Source: an uncultured Pelagibacteraceae bacterium (GTDB lineage Bacteria > Pseudomonadota > Alphaproteobacteria > Pelagibacterales > Pelagibacteraceae). From it: a stretch of DNA of 64,000 bases. Under the pieces are notes generated by a model, which was not told the origin of the DNA, ran no database searches, and saw nothing but the letters and a program-made list of their open reading frames with translations. The position numbers were made by a program, and so were the translations under genes. Shown here piece by piece: positions 33,743-43,497 of the stretch (within the stretch, counting starts at the first letter, position 1; each line of letters begins with the position of its first letter). The stretch lies in the NCBI GenBank assembly GCA_902521615.1, contig CABYSJ010000004.1, positions 1 to 64,000 of the forward strand. Direction: 5' to 3'.

Positions 33743-34603
33743 TTATTTTTTGTAATTAAGATCTTTTAAATCTTGTTCAAAAATATTTTCAATTTTTACT
33801 CTATAATTATCATCTAAAATATTTTTCCAATTATTCTTTGGTCCAAGATTAAAAAAAGGTATTTTTTTATTTTTATCTTCTCTGTCAGTTACTGCTTCGG
33901 AAAAACCGTGTTCAATTTCATTTTTTTTTAAGGCTTCAAAAGTAGTGTATCTTAAAGTTTTTTTAATTTTATTTTTATCAATACGTTGAGTGCTATTAGT
34001 AATTTTACTAACAAATTTTATTATATCTAGAAAAACCATATATGTAGAATTAAGTAAGTCTTCATACTTAATTAACTTTATTGGAATTTTTTTTTGAATC
34101 TTCCAAGACTTATAATTAGTACTCCAAGAACTTATAAATTGAAAATCACTATAACCTAACTCTTCAAATTTTTGAATATTATAAATATAGTTCTTTTCAT
34201 TAGTCATCCATCTAAAAGCCTGGTCATCGTTTAATTGATAATGATTTTTGAGAGAGGATATTACATTTCTAGGATCTCTTACTACATAAATACATCCAAT
34301 AGAGTTTGAATTATTTGTAAAATCATTATTATTTAATTTTCCAAAGGCGTTATGAGTTTTAAAAAATTTTAACTTTTTATCAAGATTAGCTTTTTCTTGT
34401 GCTGCTATCCAATACTTACAAGAGTCTCCTGGGATTTTTTTATTGAATTTAAAATCTTTTAAGTATCTATTTGTTGGAAACTGGTCAATTTTTTTTAATA
34501 AGGTTTGATCAAATTTACCATCTTTAGAATAATAATATGTACTTAATAACGCACGTAACCATGTATTTCCACTTTTAGGGTATGAAGCTATCCAAATTAT
34601 CAT
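33743..34603 (-). CDS. Sulfotransferase domain protein (copy 1)
   Basis: A 286-residue PAPS-dependent sulfotransferase fold protein. The 5'-phosphosulfate loop is ASYPKSGNTWLR at the N-terminus and the 3'-phosphate motif is YVVRDPRNVISSLKNH (near residue 110). The ORF track begins with a GTG three codons earlier; the ATG at 34603 aligns with the start of the paralogue at 44874-45713. The two proteins share layout and many motifs (DPRNV, FNLGPKNNWK). The substrate is unknown; cytoplasmic, no signal peptide. Confidence 0.9.
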   Translation of the reverse strand: MIIWIASYPKSGNTWLRALLSTYYYSKDGKFDQTLLKKIDQFPTNRYLKDFKFNKKIPGDSCKYWIAAQEKANLDKKLKFFKTHNAFGKLNNNDFTNNSNSIGCIYVVRDPRNVISSLKNHYQLNDDQAFRWMTNEKNYIYNIQKFEELGYSDFQFISSWSTNYKSWKIQKKIPIKLIKYEDLLNSTYMVFLDIIKFVSKITNSTQRIDKNKIKKTLRYTTFEALKKNEIEHGFSEAVTDREDKNKKIPFFNLGPKNNWKNILDDNYRVKIENIFEQDLKDLNYKK

Positions 34604-34649
34604 TGCTAACACTATAGAAGATTAATAAATTATTTGTTAATAATTATTA

Positions 34650-35288
34650 ATGAAAAATCTTCCATTAAAAATACCTGTCTTTCCATTAAGTAATTTTATA
34701 ATATTTCCAAGAACTACTGTGCCATTAAATATTTTTGAGCCTCGCTATATCGATATGATTAATGACAGTTTAAAATCAAATAAAATAATTGGAATGATAC
34801 AGCCCAAAAATTTAAAAGAGAAAAACATAACCCCAGAGCTCTATAAAATTGGGTGCATAGGAAAAATTACTAGTTTTAGAGAAACAAATGATGGTCGTTA
34901 TTTAATAGAATTAAGAGGTATAACTAGATTTGAAAACATTAGTGAAATTAAAAGTGACAAAAAATATAGAATTCTTAATGTAAGTTACGAAAAGTTTTTT
35001 GAGGACCTTGATGAAAGAGAAGAGGACTTAAAATTTTCAGATCTAGAGCTAATTTTTAAAGATCTAAAATCATTATTTGAAAAAAAAGGATTTATTATCA
35101 ATTGGAAAGGTTTAGAAAAACAAAATTTAAATGAAACTATAAATGCACTTGCGATGGCATCACCCTTTTCACTAGAGGAAAAACAAATATTATTAGAAAC
35201 TAAAAATATTGAACTTAGAAAAAATAAAATAGCAGAGATACTTAGTACGTACTCTCACGATATTTACGAAAATAATACATTACAATAA
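34650..35288 (+). CDS. Lon N-terminal (LON substrate-binding) domain protein
   Basis: A 212-residue stand-alone LON domain: LPLKIPVFPLSNFIIFPRTTVPLNIFEPRYI at the N-terminus, GMIQPK, YKIGCIGKITSF and YLIELRGITRF. There is no ATPase or protease domain, so it is not Lon itself. Such short proteins are common in alphaproteobacteria; they may bind unfolded substrates, but the function is not established. Divergent from the sulfotransferase gene over about 46 bases. Confidence 0.92.
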   Translation: MKNLPLKIPVFPLSNFIIFPRTTVPLNIFEPRYIDMINDSLKSNKIIGMIQPKNLKEKNITPELYKIGCIGKITSFRETNDGRYLIELRGITRFENISEIKSDKKYRILNVSYEKFFEDLDEREEDLKFSDLELIFKDLKSLFEKKGFIINWKGLEKQNLNETINALAMASPFSLEEKQILLETKNIELRKNKIAEILSTYSHDIYENNTLQ

Positions 35289-35289
35289 T

Positions 35290-36366
35290 TTAAATTATAA
35301 ATCCCCTATCTGCTAGTTTGGTAAATACTTTATTGATTGAATTATTTTTACCGAAAACTTTTACAGATTTACTTAAAATAGTATTATTGAATTTTCTCTC
35401 TAAATTAAAAAATTCATGAATAAAATCAATACCGTTAGAAAAAATAAAATTTCTATGTTTAATTTTTTTTTCAAACTCAAAATTTACAGAGCTATCTAAA
35501 GGCAGTCCTAAATTAACTCTCTTTTTAATAATTTCTAAAAGTAATTTAATATCTCTTATGGTCATATTAAATCCCTGCCCAGCTAACGGATGAACCCTAT
35601 GCAGAAGATCACCAAATGCTAGAATATTGTTATAATAATATGATCTTAAATTTAATGATTTTAATTCAAAAGATTTAATTTTATTAATTTTATTAATTTT
35701 ATACTTAAAATTATATTTATTAATAAAGCCCAGAATATTATCGGTTTTACTATTTTCGAAATTATGTAAAGAACAGACTAATGATGTTTCATAATCTGAA
35801 ACAGGTAAAAAAGCTATGGGTCCCCATTTAGTAAAAATTTGTGTTGCTGTATTATTTTTAATTTTTGAGTGCTTTATAATCGTTGTGTAGGCAAAACTAT
35901 TATATTTTTTAATTACTCTATTATTAAAATACTTTTTTGTAATATGATTTTGTGAATCTGTATTGATAACAAGATTATATTTTTCTTGAAAATTAATATT
36001 TTTTTTTATGTTAATTTTTTTAAAATATTTATTTCTTAATAAACTTTTTTGCAAAATATCAAAAAGTTGAAAATTTTTTACTATAGAAAAAAGTTCATTT
36101 TTATGATTTTCAAAGCAAAGTATTTTTTCTTTTTCTAAATTTTCAGTAAAAATTTCAATTTTATTTAATTTCCAAATAATTTTTTTAATATTTATTATAT
36201 TATCATTGAAAAAATCAGCATTGCTTTTGGAAATCCCTATAGTTCTGGATTTATCAGGTTTATCAATTTTATTTGTTAATAAAAGATCAACGTAAATTTT
36301 TTGATTAACTAAAGCTTTTGCTATGGTTAAACTCGATATACCGTTACCTAATATACAAACTCTCAT
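35290..36366 (-). CDS. UbiH/Coq6-family FAD monooxygenase (ubiquinone hydroxylase-like)
   Basis: A flavoprotein monooxygenase of about 358 residues. The FAD-binding N-terminus MRVCILGNGISSLTIAKAL and the second FAD motif FGDLLHRVHPLAGQGFNMTIRD (near residue 265) identify the UbiH/UbiF/Coq6 group that hydroxylates the ubiquinone ring. I moved the start from 36405 to the ATG at 36366 because the dinucleotide fold normally begins within a few residues of Met1. The central region is divergent and AT-driven (many Asn and Lys). Which ring position it hydroxylates cannot be told. Confidence 0.87.
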   Translation of the reverse strand: MRVCILGNGISSLTIAKALVNQKIYVDLLLTNKIDKPDKSRTIGISKSNADFFNDNIINIKKIIWKLNKIEIFTENLEKEKILCFENHKNELFSIVKNFQLFDILQKSLLRNKYFKKINIKKNINFQEKYNLVINTDSQNHITKKYFNNRVIKKYNSFAYTTIIKHSKIKNNTATQIFTKWGPIAFLPVSDYETSLVCSLHNFENSKTDNILGFINKYNFKYKINKINKIKSFELKSLNLRSYYYNNILAFGDLLHRVHPLAGQGFNMTIRDIKLLLEIIKKRVNLGLPLDSSVNFEFEKKIKHRNFIFSNGIDFIHEFFNLERKFNNTILSKSVKVFGKNNSINKVFTKLADRGFII

Positions 36367-36426
36367 ATTATTTTTAATTTTAACAATAAAAATTAGATGA
36401 TACAAAGTAGTTAAATTGATTCATAT

Positions 36427-38511
36427 ATGGATATTAAAAAAACTGCGAATTTATTAATAAATTTTACCATTAAGAGATTAGCAGAGATTTTTGGTTTATT
36501 TATATTTTTGTCAGGATCTTTGCTACTTATTGCACTATTAACTTACTCTCCTGATGATCCAAATTTTATATTTCCTGAAAATATTAAAATTCAAAATTTA
36601 TTAGGCTTTCGAGGGAGTTTTGTTTCTGACTTATTTTTTCAGTCTATTGGACTGATTTCTTATTTGATAGCTTTAACATTTTTAATAACTGGTATTAATA
36701 TATTTAGATTGAAGGAATTTTTTTTAATAATAGAAAATACTTTTTTTTCTATACTTTATTGCTTATTTGGAACGTTATTTTTAAGTTACTACTATCAAGA
36801 CGCCTTTACACTCTATATCAATGGTAATGGTGGTTTTGTTGGAAATTATTTTAATCAAACTTTTTTTAGATCTATGATTCAAATTAATGAAAATATTTTT
36901 TTTTATTTGTTAATTATTTTTACCCTAATTCTTTTTTTAATAAGTATTAATTTTAAATTATTAGGTTTTTTAAATTTTATTAAAAAAATTCTTCGAATTT
37001 TTAATAAGAAAAGAGAAAAAAACTATACTGATAAAAGTGAAGTAATCAGTGAATATATCCCTCAAGAAGAAATAAAAAATCTTATTCAAGAGGATTTGCC
37101 CTTCATAAAGGCTGAGAATAAAAGCAAAAATACAACTAAATTTAAATTACCAGATTTAGATTTATTGAAAATTCCTTCTAAAAATGAAAGAGAAAATTTT
37201 GAAAAAAGTGAAACACAAGATACTAAATTTTTAGAAAGAATTCTCTTAGATTTTGGTGTTAATGGTAATATCAAGAAAGTAAGCCACGGACCTGTAGTAA
37301 CTTTGAACGAGTTTGAGCCAGCAGCAGGTGTCAAGGTTTCAAAAATAATTAATTTATCTGATGACATTGCAAGAAATACAAGTTCAGAATCTGCAAGAAT
37401 AGCTACAATACCAGGGAGCAACACTGTTGGTATTGAGCTGCCAAATAATGTTAGAGAAAATGTTTATTTAAGCGAAATTTTAAATAATTCTGATTTTAAA
37501 AAAAGAGACATTAAATTACCAATCGCATTGGGGAAAAGTATTTCTGGTAAACCTATAGTTGGGGACTTATCATCAATGCCCCATTTACTTATTGCTGGCA
37601 CAACAGGGTCAGGTAAATCTGTCTGTATCAATACCATTATTTTGTCTCTTCTCTATCGACATACTCCAGAAAAATGTAAATTTATTTTAATAGATCCAAA
37701 AATGCTTGAGCTTTCAACATATGAAGGAATTCCACATTTATTATGCCCTGTAATAACAGAAGCTAAGAAAGCTGCGTCTGTTCTTGGTTGGGTGGTTAAG
37801 GAAATGGAGAGCAGATATAGACTTATGACTAAAGAAGGAGTGAGAAACATTGATAGCTATAATACAAAACACAAACTTCCAATGCCCTATATAGTAGTCG
37901 TTGTTGATGAAATGTCAGATTTGATGTTGGTAGCAGGTAAAGAAATTGAGAACTATATCCAAAAATTATCACAAATGGCTAGAGCAGCAGGGATACACAT
38001 CATTATGGCCACCCAAAGACCTAGTGTTGATGTAATTACTGGAACAATTAAAGCAAATTTTCCAACAAGAATATCATTTCAAGTTACTTCAAAAATAGAT
38101 AGTAGAACAATTTTAGGTGAGCAAGGAGCGGAGCAATTATTAGGGAAAGGAGATATGCTTTATATGTCTTCTGCTAATCGTATAGTACGAATTCATGCTC
38201 CCTTCGTATCAGACGGTGAAATTGAACTAATAAATAATTTTTTAAGATCACAGGCTGAGCCTGAATATGTTGAAGAAATTTTAAATTTTGCCGATGAAAA
38301 AGAGATGGGTGATAACCAAAATCTAAGTGATAAAGATGAACTATACCAACAGGCTTTAGAAATTATAAGATCAGAGGGAAAAGCTTCTACTTCTTTTTTA
38401 CAAAGGAAGCTCCAAATTGGTTACAACAGAGCTGCAAGAATTATTGATATGATGGAGTCTGATGGAATTGTAAGTAAAGCTAATCATGTTGGTAAAAGAG
38501 ACGTTCTCTGA
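36427..38511 (+). CDS. ftsK: DNA translocase FtsK
   Basis: FtsK pumps DNA at the septum during chromosome segregation. The 694-residue protein has four or five N-terminal membrane helices (to about residue 185), a short linker instead of the long Pro/Gln-rich one of E. coli, the motor domain with Walker A AGTTGSGKSVC (near 392) and Walker B VVVVDEMSDLM, and a C-terminal winged-helix gamma domain (FLQRKLQIGYNRAARIIDMME) that reads polar KOPS sites and activates XerCD. Complete. lolA follows with a one-base overlap, a common alphaproteobacterial pair. Confidence 0.97.
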   Translation: MDIKKTANLLINFTIKRLAEIFGLFIFLSGSLLLIALLTYSPDDPNFIFPENIKIQNLLGFRGSFVSDLFFQSIGLISYLIALTFLITGINIFRLKEFFLIIENTFFSILYCLFGTLFLSYYYQDAFTLYINGNGGFVGNYFNQTFFRSMIQINENIFFYLLIIFTLILFLISINFKLLGFLNFIKKILRIFNKKREKNYTDKSEVISEYIPQEEIKNLIQEDLPFIKAENKSKNTTKFKLPDLDLLKIPSKNERENFEKSETQDTKFLERILLDFGVNGNIKKVSHGPVVTLNEFEPAAGVKVSKIINLSDDIARNTSSESARIATIPGSNTVGIELPNNVRENVYLSEILNNSDFKKRDIKLPIALGKSISGKPIVGDLSSMPHLLIAGTTGSGKSVCINTIILSLLYRHTPEKCKFILIDPKMLELSTYEGIPHLLCPVITEAKKAASVLGWVVKEMESRYRLMTKEGVRNIDSYNTKHKLPMPYIVVVVDEMSDLMLVAGKEIENYIQKLSQMARAAGIHIIMATQRPSVDVITGTIKANFPTRISFQVTSKIDSRTILGEQGAEQLLGKGDMLYMSSANRIVRIHAPFVSDGEIELINNFLRSQAEPEYVEEILNFADEKEMGDNQNLSDKDELYQQALEIIRSEGKASTSFLQRKLQIGYNRAARIIDMMESDGIVSKANHVGKRDVL

Positions 38512-39059
38512 TGTTAAGGTTTTTTTTAGTAATAGTTTTCTTTTTTTTAACGCTTAATTCAAATGCTGATGTTAAAAGAAAAATTATTCAAAATCTTAAA
38601 AATACAAAAAATTTAGATTTTAAATTTGAACAAAACATTAATGGTAAAATAGAGAATGGTAATTGTACGATAGAATATCCAAAAAAAATATTTTGTGAAT
38701 ATGCAAGAAGTAACAATAAAATTTTGGTTTCGAATGGAAAATCTTTAGTTATCAAAACTATTTCGAGCTATTATCGGTATCCTATAGAAAAAACTCCTTT
38801 AAATATTATTTTAGATAAAAATATTATAATCAATAAAATTGAGTCCTTAAAAGAAAGAATAATCGACAATAATCTAATTAATTTTACAATTTTAGAAAAT
38901 AATAACGAGATAAATATATTTTTTGACAAACAAACGTATGATTTAATTGGTTGGCAAAACATAGATATGTATCAAAATTTTAATATTACCTTACTTTCAT
39001 CTATAAGAAAAAATAGGGTGTTGTCTAAGAACTTATTTAATATTCCTGCTCAAAATTAA
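38511..39059 (+). CDS. lolA: Outer-membrane lipoprotein carrier protein LolA
   Basis: LolA ferries lipoproteins across the periplasm from LolCDE to the outer membrane. The 182-residue protein has a signal peptide (about residues 1-19, ending SNA) and the family pattern LKNTKNLDFKFEQNINGKIENG, a cysteine pair region (CTIEYPKKIFCEYA), and NKILVSNGKSLVI. Position directly after ftsK supports the call. The final bases overlap the convergent GNAT gene by four. Confidence 0.9.
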   Translation: MLRFFLVIVFFFLTLNSNADVKRKIIQNLKNTKNLDFKFEQNINGKIENGNCTIEYPKKIFCEYARSNNKILVSNGKSLVIKTISSYYRYPIEKTPLNIILDKNIIINKIESLKERIIDNNLINFTILENNNEINIFFDKQTYDLIGWQNIDMYQNFNITLLSSIRKNRVLSKNLFNIPAQN

Positions 39060-39559
39060 ATATTTAATGTTTCGGTTTTAAATATTTTCATCCCTCTTGA
39101 AATATAATTACTTAAAGCATTTTTATGATCTAAAGAACAAGTATGTACCCAAACACGTTTAGTGTTGTTTGAAAAAGATTTTTTAATAGCTTCTGACAAT
39201 AAATAGGATCCTAATTTTTTATTTTGATATTTTTCCAAAATTCCAAAATACGCGATTTCTGTTTCATTATTTTCTGGATGAAAAATTAATTCAAAAAATC
39301 CTACTAAATCATCTTTATATTTAAAAACGAATGAACTAACATTTTTAGAAGAAACATAATTAATCCATTTTTCTTCTGACCAAGAAAGTCTATCTATCCA
39401 CCTGTGTTTTTTACCAATAATTTTATAAAAAAATTTATTTAGTTGAAAATTAATTGGATTAATTAAACTTAAAGAATAATCTTCAGATGGCTTGTTTCCC
39501 TCGATTAGATCTTGAGGTGAATTAATTTCTAGATAGTTTCTTTTAACTTCTTCTGTCAC
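39056..39559 (-). CDS. GNAT family N-acetyltransferase
   Basis: A 167-residue GNAT acetyltransferase. The acetyl-CoA binding motif A is seen in YFGILEKYQNKKLGSYLLSEAI (near residue 125), with a preceding beta strand VGFFELIFHP. The substrate, a small molecule or protein N-terminus, cannot be predicted. It is the last gene of the hisBHAFE-HIT-GNAT run, overlapping the HIT gene by four bases. Confidence 0.87.
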   Translation of the reverse strand: MTEEVKRNYLEINSPQDLIEGNKPSEDYSLSLINPINFQLNKFFYKIIGKKHRWIDRLSWSEEKWINYVSSKNVSSFVFKYKDDLVGFFELIFHPENNETEIAYFGILEKYQNKKLGSYLLSEAIKKSFSNNTKRVWVHTCSLDHKNALSNYISRGMKIFKTETLNI

Positions 39560-39921
39560 TCCACCATTTTCCCAACTCGTTCTCCTCCAAATAAATGAAA
39601 ATGCAAATGAGGCACTTCTTGACCACCATGATCACTAATATTTGCTAAAGCTCTATAACCTCTGCCTACTTCTGTTGAAATACCAAGCTTTTTAGCAACT
39701 ATATTAATACCTTTTAACAAACCAACCATTTCCTCAGAAGAAGCATTTAAACTAAAATCATCCAAGTCAACATATTTTCCTTTGGGAATAACTAGTGCAT
39801 GAATTTTTTTTTGAGGGTTAATGTCATGAAATGATAAAACAAAATCGTCCTCATAAATTTTATTACAAGGGATCTCTCCACGTAAAATTTTTGCAAAAAT
39901 ATTATTATCGTCGTAACTCAT
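39556..39921 (-). CDS. HIT family nucleotide-binding protein (HinT-like)
   Basis: A 121-residue histidine-triad protein; the catalytic motif HLHFHLFGG is near residue 105, with NIFAKILRGEIPCNKIYEDD at the N-terminus as in HinT. These enzymes hydrolyse aminoacyl-AMP and related phosphoramidates. In alphaproteobacteria a HIT gene commonly follows hisE, as here, with a four-base overlap. Normal length. Confidence 0.95.
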   Translation of the reverse strand: MSYDDNNIFAKILRGEIPCNKIYEDDFVLSFHDINPQKKIHALVIPKGKYVDLDDFSLNASSEEMVGLLKGINIVAKKLGISTEVGRGYRALANISDHGGQEVPHLHFHLFGGERVGKMVE

Positions 39922-40190
39922 TTTTTTCTTTTTTCTAACTCTGACATTACATCCTCAATTTTTATATCATTAGCCTCTAAATACATTAACAAGTGATAAA
40001 AAACGTCTGCAGCCTCATGGATCTTATTAGAATTTTTCTCTACAGCTTCAATTAATTCATCAACTTCTTCTAAAACTTTTGCTTTACTTAATGAATTATC
40101 TGTAAGCAACCTGTTAGTGTACGAACCCTCAACAGGTGAAGATTTTCTCTCTCGTGCAAGTTTAATTAAGTTTTCTAATGTATTAAGCAT
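39918..40190 (-). CDS. hisE: Phosphoribosyl-ATP diphosphatase
   Basis: HisE removes pyrophosphate from phosphoribosyl-ATP, the second step of histidine synthesis. The 90-residue all-helical protein shows SYTNRLLTDNSLSKAKVLEEVDEL with the acidic metal-binding residues and EAADVFYHLLMYL (near residue 58). It is separate from HisI, which is not in this window. Two bases after hisF. Confidence 0.96.
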   Translation of the reverse strand: MLNTLENLIKLARERKSSPVEGSYTNRLLTDNSLSKAKVLEEVDELIEAVEKNSNKIHEAADVFYHLLMYLEANDIKIEDVMSELEKRKK

Positions 40191-40192
40191 AA

Positions 40193-40948
40193 TTAAATTC
40201 TAACAGGAATTCCTTTTGAATCCAAATACTCCTTAGCTTCTTTTACAGAATGTTTGCCGTAGTGAAATATCGATGCAGCTAAAACTGCGCTAGCATTTCC
40301 TAATTTAATTCCATCAACCAAATGATCTAAATTACCAACTCCTCCAGATGCAATGACTGGAATATTTACCTTTAAAGAGATCTTTGACATGAGATCAATA
40401 TCATAACCAGCTTGAGTACCATCTCTATCCATAGAAGTAACTAGAAGCTCACCTGCTCCACTGTCTTCCATTTTTTTTGCAAATTCAATTGCATCAATAC
40501 CTGTGTTATTCCTGCCACCATGAGTAAAAATTTCCCATTTATTTCCATTTTTTTTTGCATCTATTGCAACAACAATGCATTGTGAACCAAATTTTTTTGA
40601 GCTTTCTGCTACTACTTCTGGATTTTGAACTGCAGCGGTATTTATAGATACCTTATCGGCACCACAGTTTAATAACTTATTAATATCTTCAATGCTTCTA
40701 ACTCCACCACCTACTGTTAAAGGAACAAAGCATTTCTTCGAGGTTTTCTCTACAACATCATAAATTGTATCTCTATTTTCATTTGAAGCTGTAATATCTA
40801 AAAAACAAATTTCATCCGCTCCACCATCAGAATAAATTTTTGCTTGTTCAACTGGATCACCAGCGTCTTTTAAATCAACAAAATTAATACCCTTAACAAC
40901 ACGTCCATTTTTAACATCTAAACAAGGTATTATTCTATTTTTAAGCAT
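40193..40948 (-). CDS. hisF: Imidazole glycerol phosphate synthase subunit HisF
   Basis: HisF is the cyclase half of imidazole glycerol phosphate synthase; it uses ammonia from HisH to make imidazole glycerol phosphate and AICAR. The 251-residue half-barrel repeat protein has [16 protein letters not shown] with the catalytic Asp11, [21 protein letters not shown] and the second catalytic aspartate in [18 protein letters not shown] is recycled by PurH. Overlaps hisA by eight bases. Confidence 0.98.
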   Translation of the reverse strand: MLKNRIIPCLDVKNGRVVKGINFVDLKDAGDPVEQAKIYSDGGADEICFLDITASNENRDTIYDVVEKTSKKCFVPLTVGGGVRSIEDINKLLNCGADKVSINTAAVQNPEVVAESSKKFGSQCIVVAIDAKKNGNKWEIFTHGGRNNTGIDAIEFAKKMEDSGAGELLVTSMDRDGTQAGYDIDLMSKISLKVNIPVIASGGVGNLDHLVDGIKLGNASAVLAASIFHYGKHSVKEAKEYLDSKGIPVRI

Positions 40949-41666
40949 CTAATTCTTTAACTAATTCATCTAATTTAATATCACCATCATAAATAGCTTT
41001 TCCAACTATAATACCTTCTATGTTCTTATTATTTAACTCCTTAGCTTTTTTGATATCATCCATTGATGAAACTCCGCCAGAAATAATTACTGGACAATTA
41101 GAATTGTCAGCAACCTTAACTGTTTCATAAAAATTAGGGCTTTGCTTCATTCCATCTCTATTGATATCTGTATAAATCAATCTACTTACTCCAAAATCAT
41201 TTACTTCTTTTAAATAGTCTAGAGTTAATTCATTAGAATTTTCTTTCCAACCAGACACAGATAAATATCCGTCTTTAGCATCTAAACCTAAGGCAATTTT
41301 ATTTGGAAATTTATCACAAGCTTCTTTTAAAAAATTTTTATCTTTTATAGCTGCGCTTCCTAAAATAACTTTTTCAACACCGGCATCCGTATATTTCTGA
41401 ATACTTTCAAAGTTTCTAATGCCTCCACCAATTTCTATTTTAAGATCAAATTTTTTTACTATCTCTTGAATGATATCTAAATTAACTGTTTCTCCAGTTA
41501 AAGCTCCATCTAAATCAACTATATGTAAGTTTTTAAAACCATAATCCTTATACTTTCTAGCTTGTTCAGCTGGAGACATTTCGTATTCAGTTTTGTTGTC
41601 AAAATCTCCTTTAACTAACCTTACACATTTTCGATCTTTAATATCTATTGCTGGAAATATTTTCAT
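40941..41666 (-). CDS. hisA: ProFAR isomerase HisA
   Basis: HisA isomerises ProFAR to PRFAR in histidine synthesis. The 241-residue TIM barrel has [19 protein letters not shown] with the catalytic Asp8, the IVDLDGAL segment, [10 protein letters not shown], and [13 protein letters not shown] with the second aspartate. It sits between hisH and hisF in the usual order hisB-hisH-hisA-hisF-hisE. Confidence 0.98.
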   Translation of the reverse strand: MKIFPAIDIKDRKCVRLVKGDFDNKTEYEMSPAEQARKYKDYGFKNLHIVDLDGALTGETVNLDIIQEIVKKFDLKIEIGGGIRNFESIQKYTDAGVEKVILGSAAIKDKNFLKEACDKFPNKIALGLDAKDGYLSVSGWKENSNELTLDYLKEVNDFGVSRLIYTDINRDGMKQSPNFYETVKVADNSNCPVIISGGVSSMDDIKKAKELNNKNIEGIIVGKAIYDGDIKLDELVKELDA

Positions 41667-41669
41667 TTT

Positions 41670-42296
41670 TTATAAATTTATAAAATTACCAATTATTTTA
41701 AGTCCAATTTTATCACTCTTTTCAGGGTGAAATTGGGTTCCAAAGATATTTTCTTTTTCAACAGAGCAAACAATATTTGAAGAATAATCTGTTGTTGCTG
41801 AAATTACGTTTTTATCTTTTGGTAGAAATTCATAACTATGCACAAAATACATATGTGAATTATTTTCTATATCTTTAAAAATTTTACTGTCTTTAACAAT
41901 GTTAATTTGGTTCCAGCCAATGTGAGGAAGTTTATATTTTCCATTTTGATTATCTATCTTTGATACCTTACCAGATATCCATCCAAGTCCTTTAGTTTCG
42001 GTTTCCTCATATCCAACATCTGCAAACATTTGCAAACCAACACAAATTCCAAGAAGTGGTTTTTTATTGTTAATTACAAATTCATTAAGTGTATCTGAGA
42101 GACCATCAATATTGGTTAATGCATTAACACAACTTTTAAACGAACCCTGCCCTGGTAAAACGACTTTATCTGAAGATTTAATTTTATTTAAATCTGAAGT
42201 TACTTCAATATTTACTTTATCTTTAGCAACCTCCTTAAAAGAGTTTATTACCGAGCTTATATTGCCCGAATTATAATCAACAATTGTGACGTTCAT
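41670..42296 (-). CDS. hisH: Imidazole glycerol phosphate synthase subunit HisH
   Basis: HisH is the glutaminase subunit that channels ammonia to HisF. The 208-residue class I amidotransferase has the nucleophile in LLGICVGLQMFAD (Cys near residue 85), the KGLGWISGKV segment, and the His-Glu pair in FGTQFHPEKS. Spacing to hisA is three bases and to hisB five, consistent with one operon. Confidence 0.97.
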   Translation of the reverse strand: MNVTIVDYNSGNISSVINSFKEVAKDKVNIEVTSDLNKIKSSDKVVLPGQGSFKSCVNALTNIDGLSDTLNEFVINNKKPLLGICVGLQMFADVGYEETETKGLGWISGKVSKIDNQNGKYKLPHIGWNQINIVKDSKIFKDIENNSHMYFVHSYEFLPKDKNVISATTDYSSNIVCSVEKENIFGTQFHPEKSDKIGLKIIGNFINL

Positions 42297-42301
42297 TAAA
42301 C

Positions 42302-42892
42302 TTATAATGAGCCTTTAGTGGATGGAACGCTCTTTTTGTTTCTTGGATCCATCTCTAGCGCAGCTCTTAATGATCTTGCTAATGCTTTATAACAAGACTC
42401 AATGATGTGGTGACTATTATCACCATAAATATTTTCAACGTGCATAGTAATGCCTGCAGATTGAGAAAATGCTTGGAACCATTCTTTAAATAACTCAGTA
42501 TCCATTTCTCCAAGTTTCTCGACTTTCAATTTTACTTTCCATATCAAATAAGGTCTGTTTGAAACATCTATTGCAACTCTGGTTAACGTTTCATCCATTG
42601 GAATAATTGTGTGCGCATATCTTTTTATTCCTACAAATTTTTTAGCAGCTTTCTTTAAAGCCTCACCAATTGCAATACCTGTATCTTCTGTTGTGTGGTG
42701 AAGATCTATATGAGTGTCCCCTTTTGCTTTAACTTTTAAATCGATTAAGGAATGCTTTGATAGTTGCTCAAGCATATGATCTAGAAAACCTATGCCAGTG
42801 TCAATTTGGTACTTACCTTTACCATCAATATTTACTTCAACATTGATGCTGGTTTCTTTTGTTTTTCGAGATACTTTTCCTTTTCTAGCCAT
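42302..42892 (-). CDS. hisB: Imidazoleglycerol-phosphate dehydratase
   Basis: HisB (monofunctional) dehydrates imidazole glycerol phosphate. The 196-residue protein has metal-binding histidines in [36 protein letters not shown] and [21 protein letters not shown]. There is no attached phosphatase domain, as usual outside enterobacteria. It is the promoter-proximal his gene, divergent from hslV across 89 bases. Confidence 0.98.
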   Translation of the reverse strand: MARKGKVSRKTKETSINVEVNIDGKGKYQIDTGIGFLDHMLEQLSKHSLIDLKVKAKGDTHIDLHHTTEDTGIAIGEALKKAAKKFVGIKRYAHTIIPMDETLTRVAIDVSNRPYLIWKVKLKVEKLGEMDTELFKEWFQAFSQSAGITMHVENIYGDNSHHIIESCYKALARSLRAALEMDPRNKKSVPSTKGSL

Positions 42893-42944
42893 ATATTTTT
42901 AATGGTATACATACATAATCACACTATATCAATATCAGTCTGAA

Positions 42945-42980
42945 CACTTGAAGTATCAAAAATAGTTACCATTTATTAGG
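42945..42980 (+). promoter_or_regulatory. Putative sigma-32 heat-shock promoter of hslVU
   Basis: CACTTGAAG (42945-42953) closely fits the sigma-32 -35 element CNCTTGAAA, and 13 bases later TACCATTT (42967-42974) fits the -10 element CCCCATNT in six of eight positions. The -10 ends seven bases before the hslV ATG, so transcription should begin at or next to the start codon, giving a leaderless or nearly leaderless mRNA. HslVU is heat-induced in other bacteria, which supports the reading. Confidence 0.6.
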
Positions 42981-42981
42981 T

Positions 42982-43497
42982 ATGACAACAATTGTTCTAG
43001 TCAGAAAAAATAATGAAGTAGTCGTTGCTGGTGATGGACAAGTCAGTATGGGAAATACTGTTGTTAAAAGCACTGCTTCAAAAGTTAGAAAAATTGAAAA
43101 AAGAGATGTGGTAGCAGGATTTGCAGGATCCACTGCTGATGCTTTAACTTTATTTGAAAGATTAGAAGGTAAATTAGAAAAACATGCAGGAAATTTATCT
43201 AGAGCTGCTGTTGAATTAGCTAAAGATTGGAGAACGGATAAATACTTAAGAAGATTAGAGGCGTTAATGGCTGTAGGCGATAAAAGTAATAGCTATATTA
43301 TTTCTGGAACTGGTGATGTGCTAGAGCCTGAGGGAGATGTTATTGGAATAGGCTCGGGTGGTAATTACGCATTAGCAGCTGGAAAAGTTTTAATTGAGGG
43401 CAATATGTCAGCTGAAGAGGTTGCTAAAAAGGCAATTAAAGTTGCAGCAGACATATGTGTTTTCACAAATGATAATGTAAAAATAGAAAAAATTTAA
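42982..43497 (+). CDS. hslV: ATP-dependent protease peptidase subunit HslV
   Basis: HslV is the proteasome-like peptidase of HslUV. The 171-residue protein starts [10 protein letters not shown]; Thr2 becomes the N-terminal nucleophile after Met removal, which fixes the start codon. [13 protein letters not shown] and [13 protein letters not shown] follow as in other HslV proteins. Its stop overlaps the ATG of hslU by one base. A good sigma-32-like promoter lies directly upstream. Confidence 0.98.
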   Translation: MTTIVLVRKNNEVVVAGDGQVSMGNTVVKSTASKVRKIEKRDVVAGFAGSTADALTLFERLEGKLEKHAGNLSRAAVELAKDWRTDKYLRRLEALMAVGDKSNSYIISGTGDVLEPEGDVIGIGSGGNYALAAGKVLIEGNMSAEEVAKKAIKVAADICVFTNDNVKIEKI

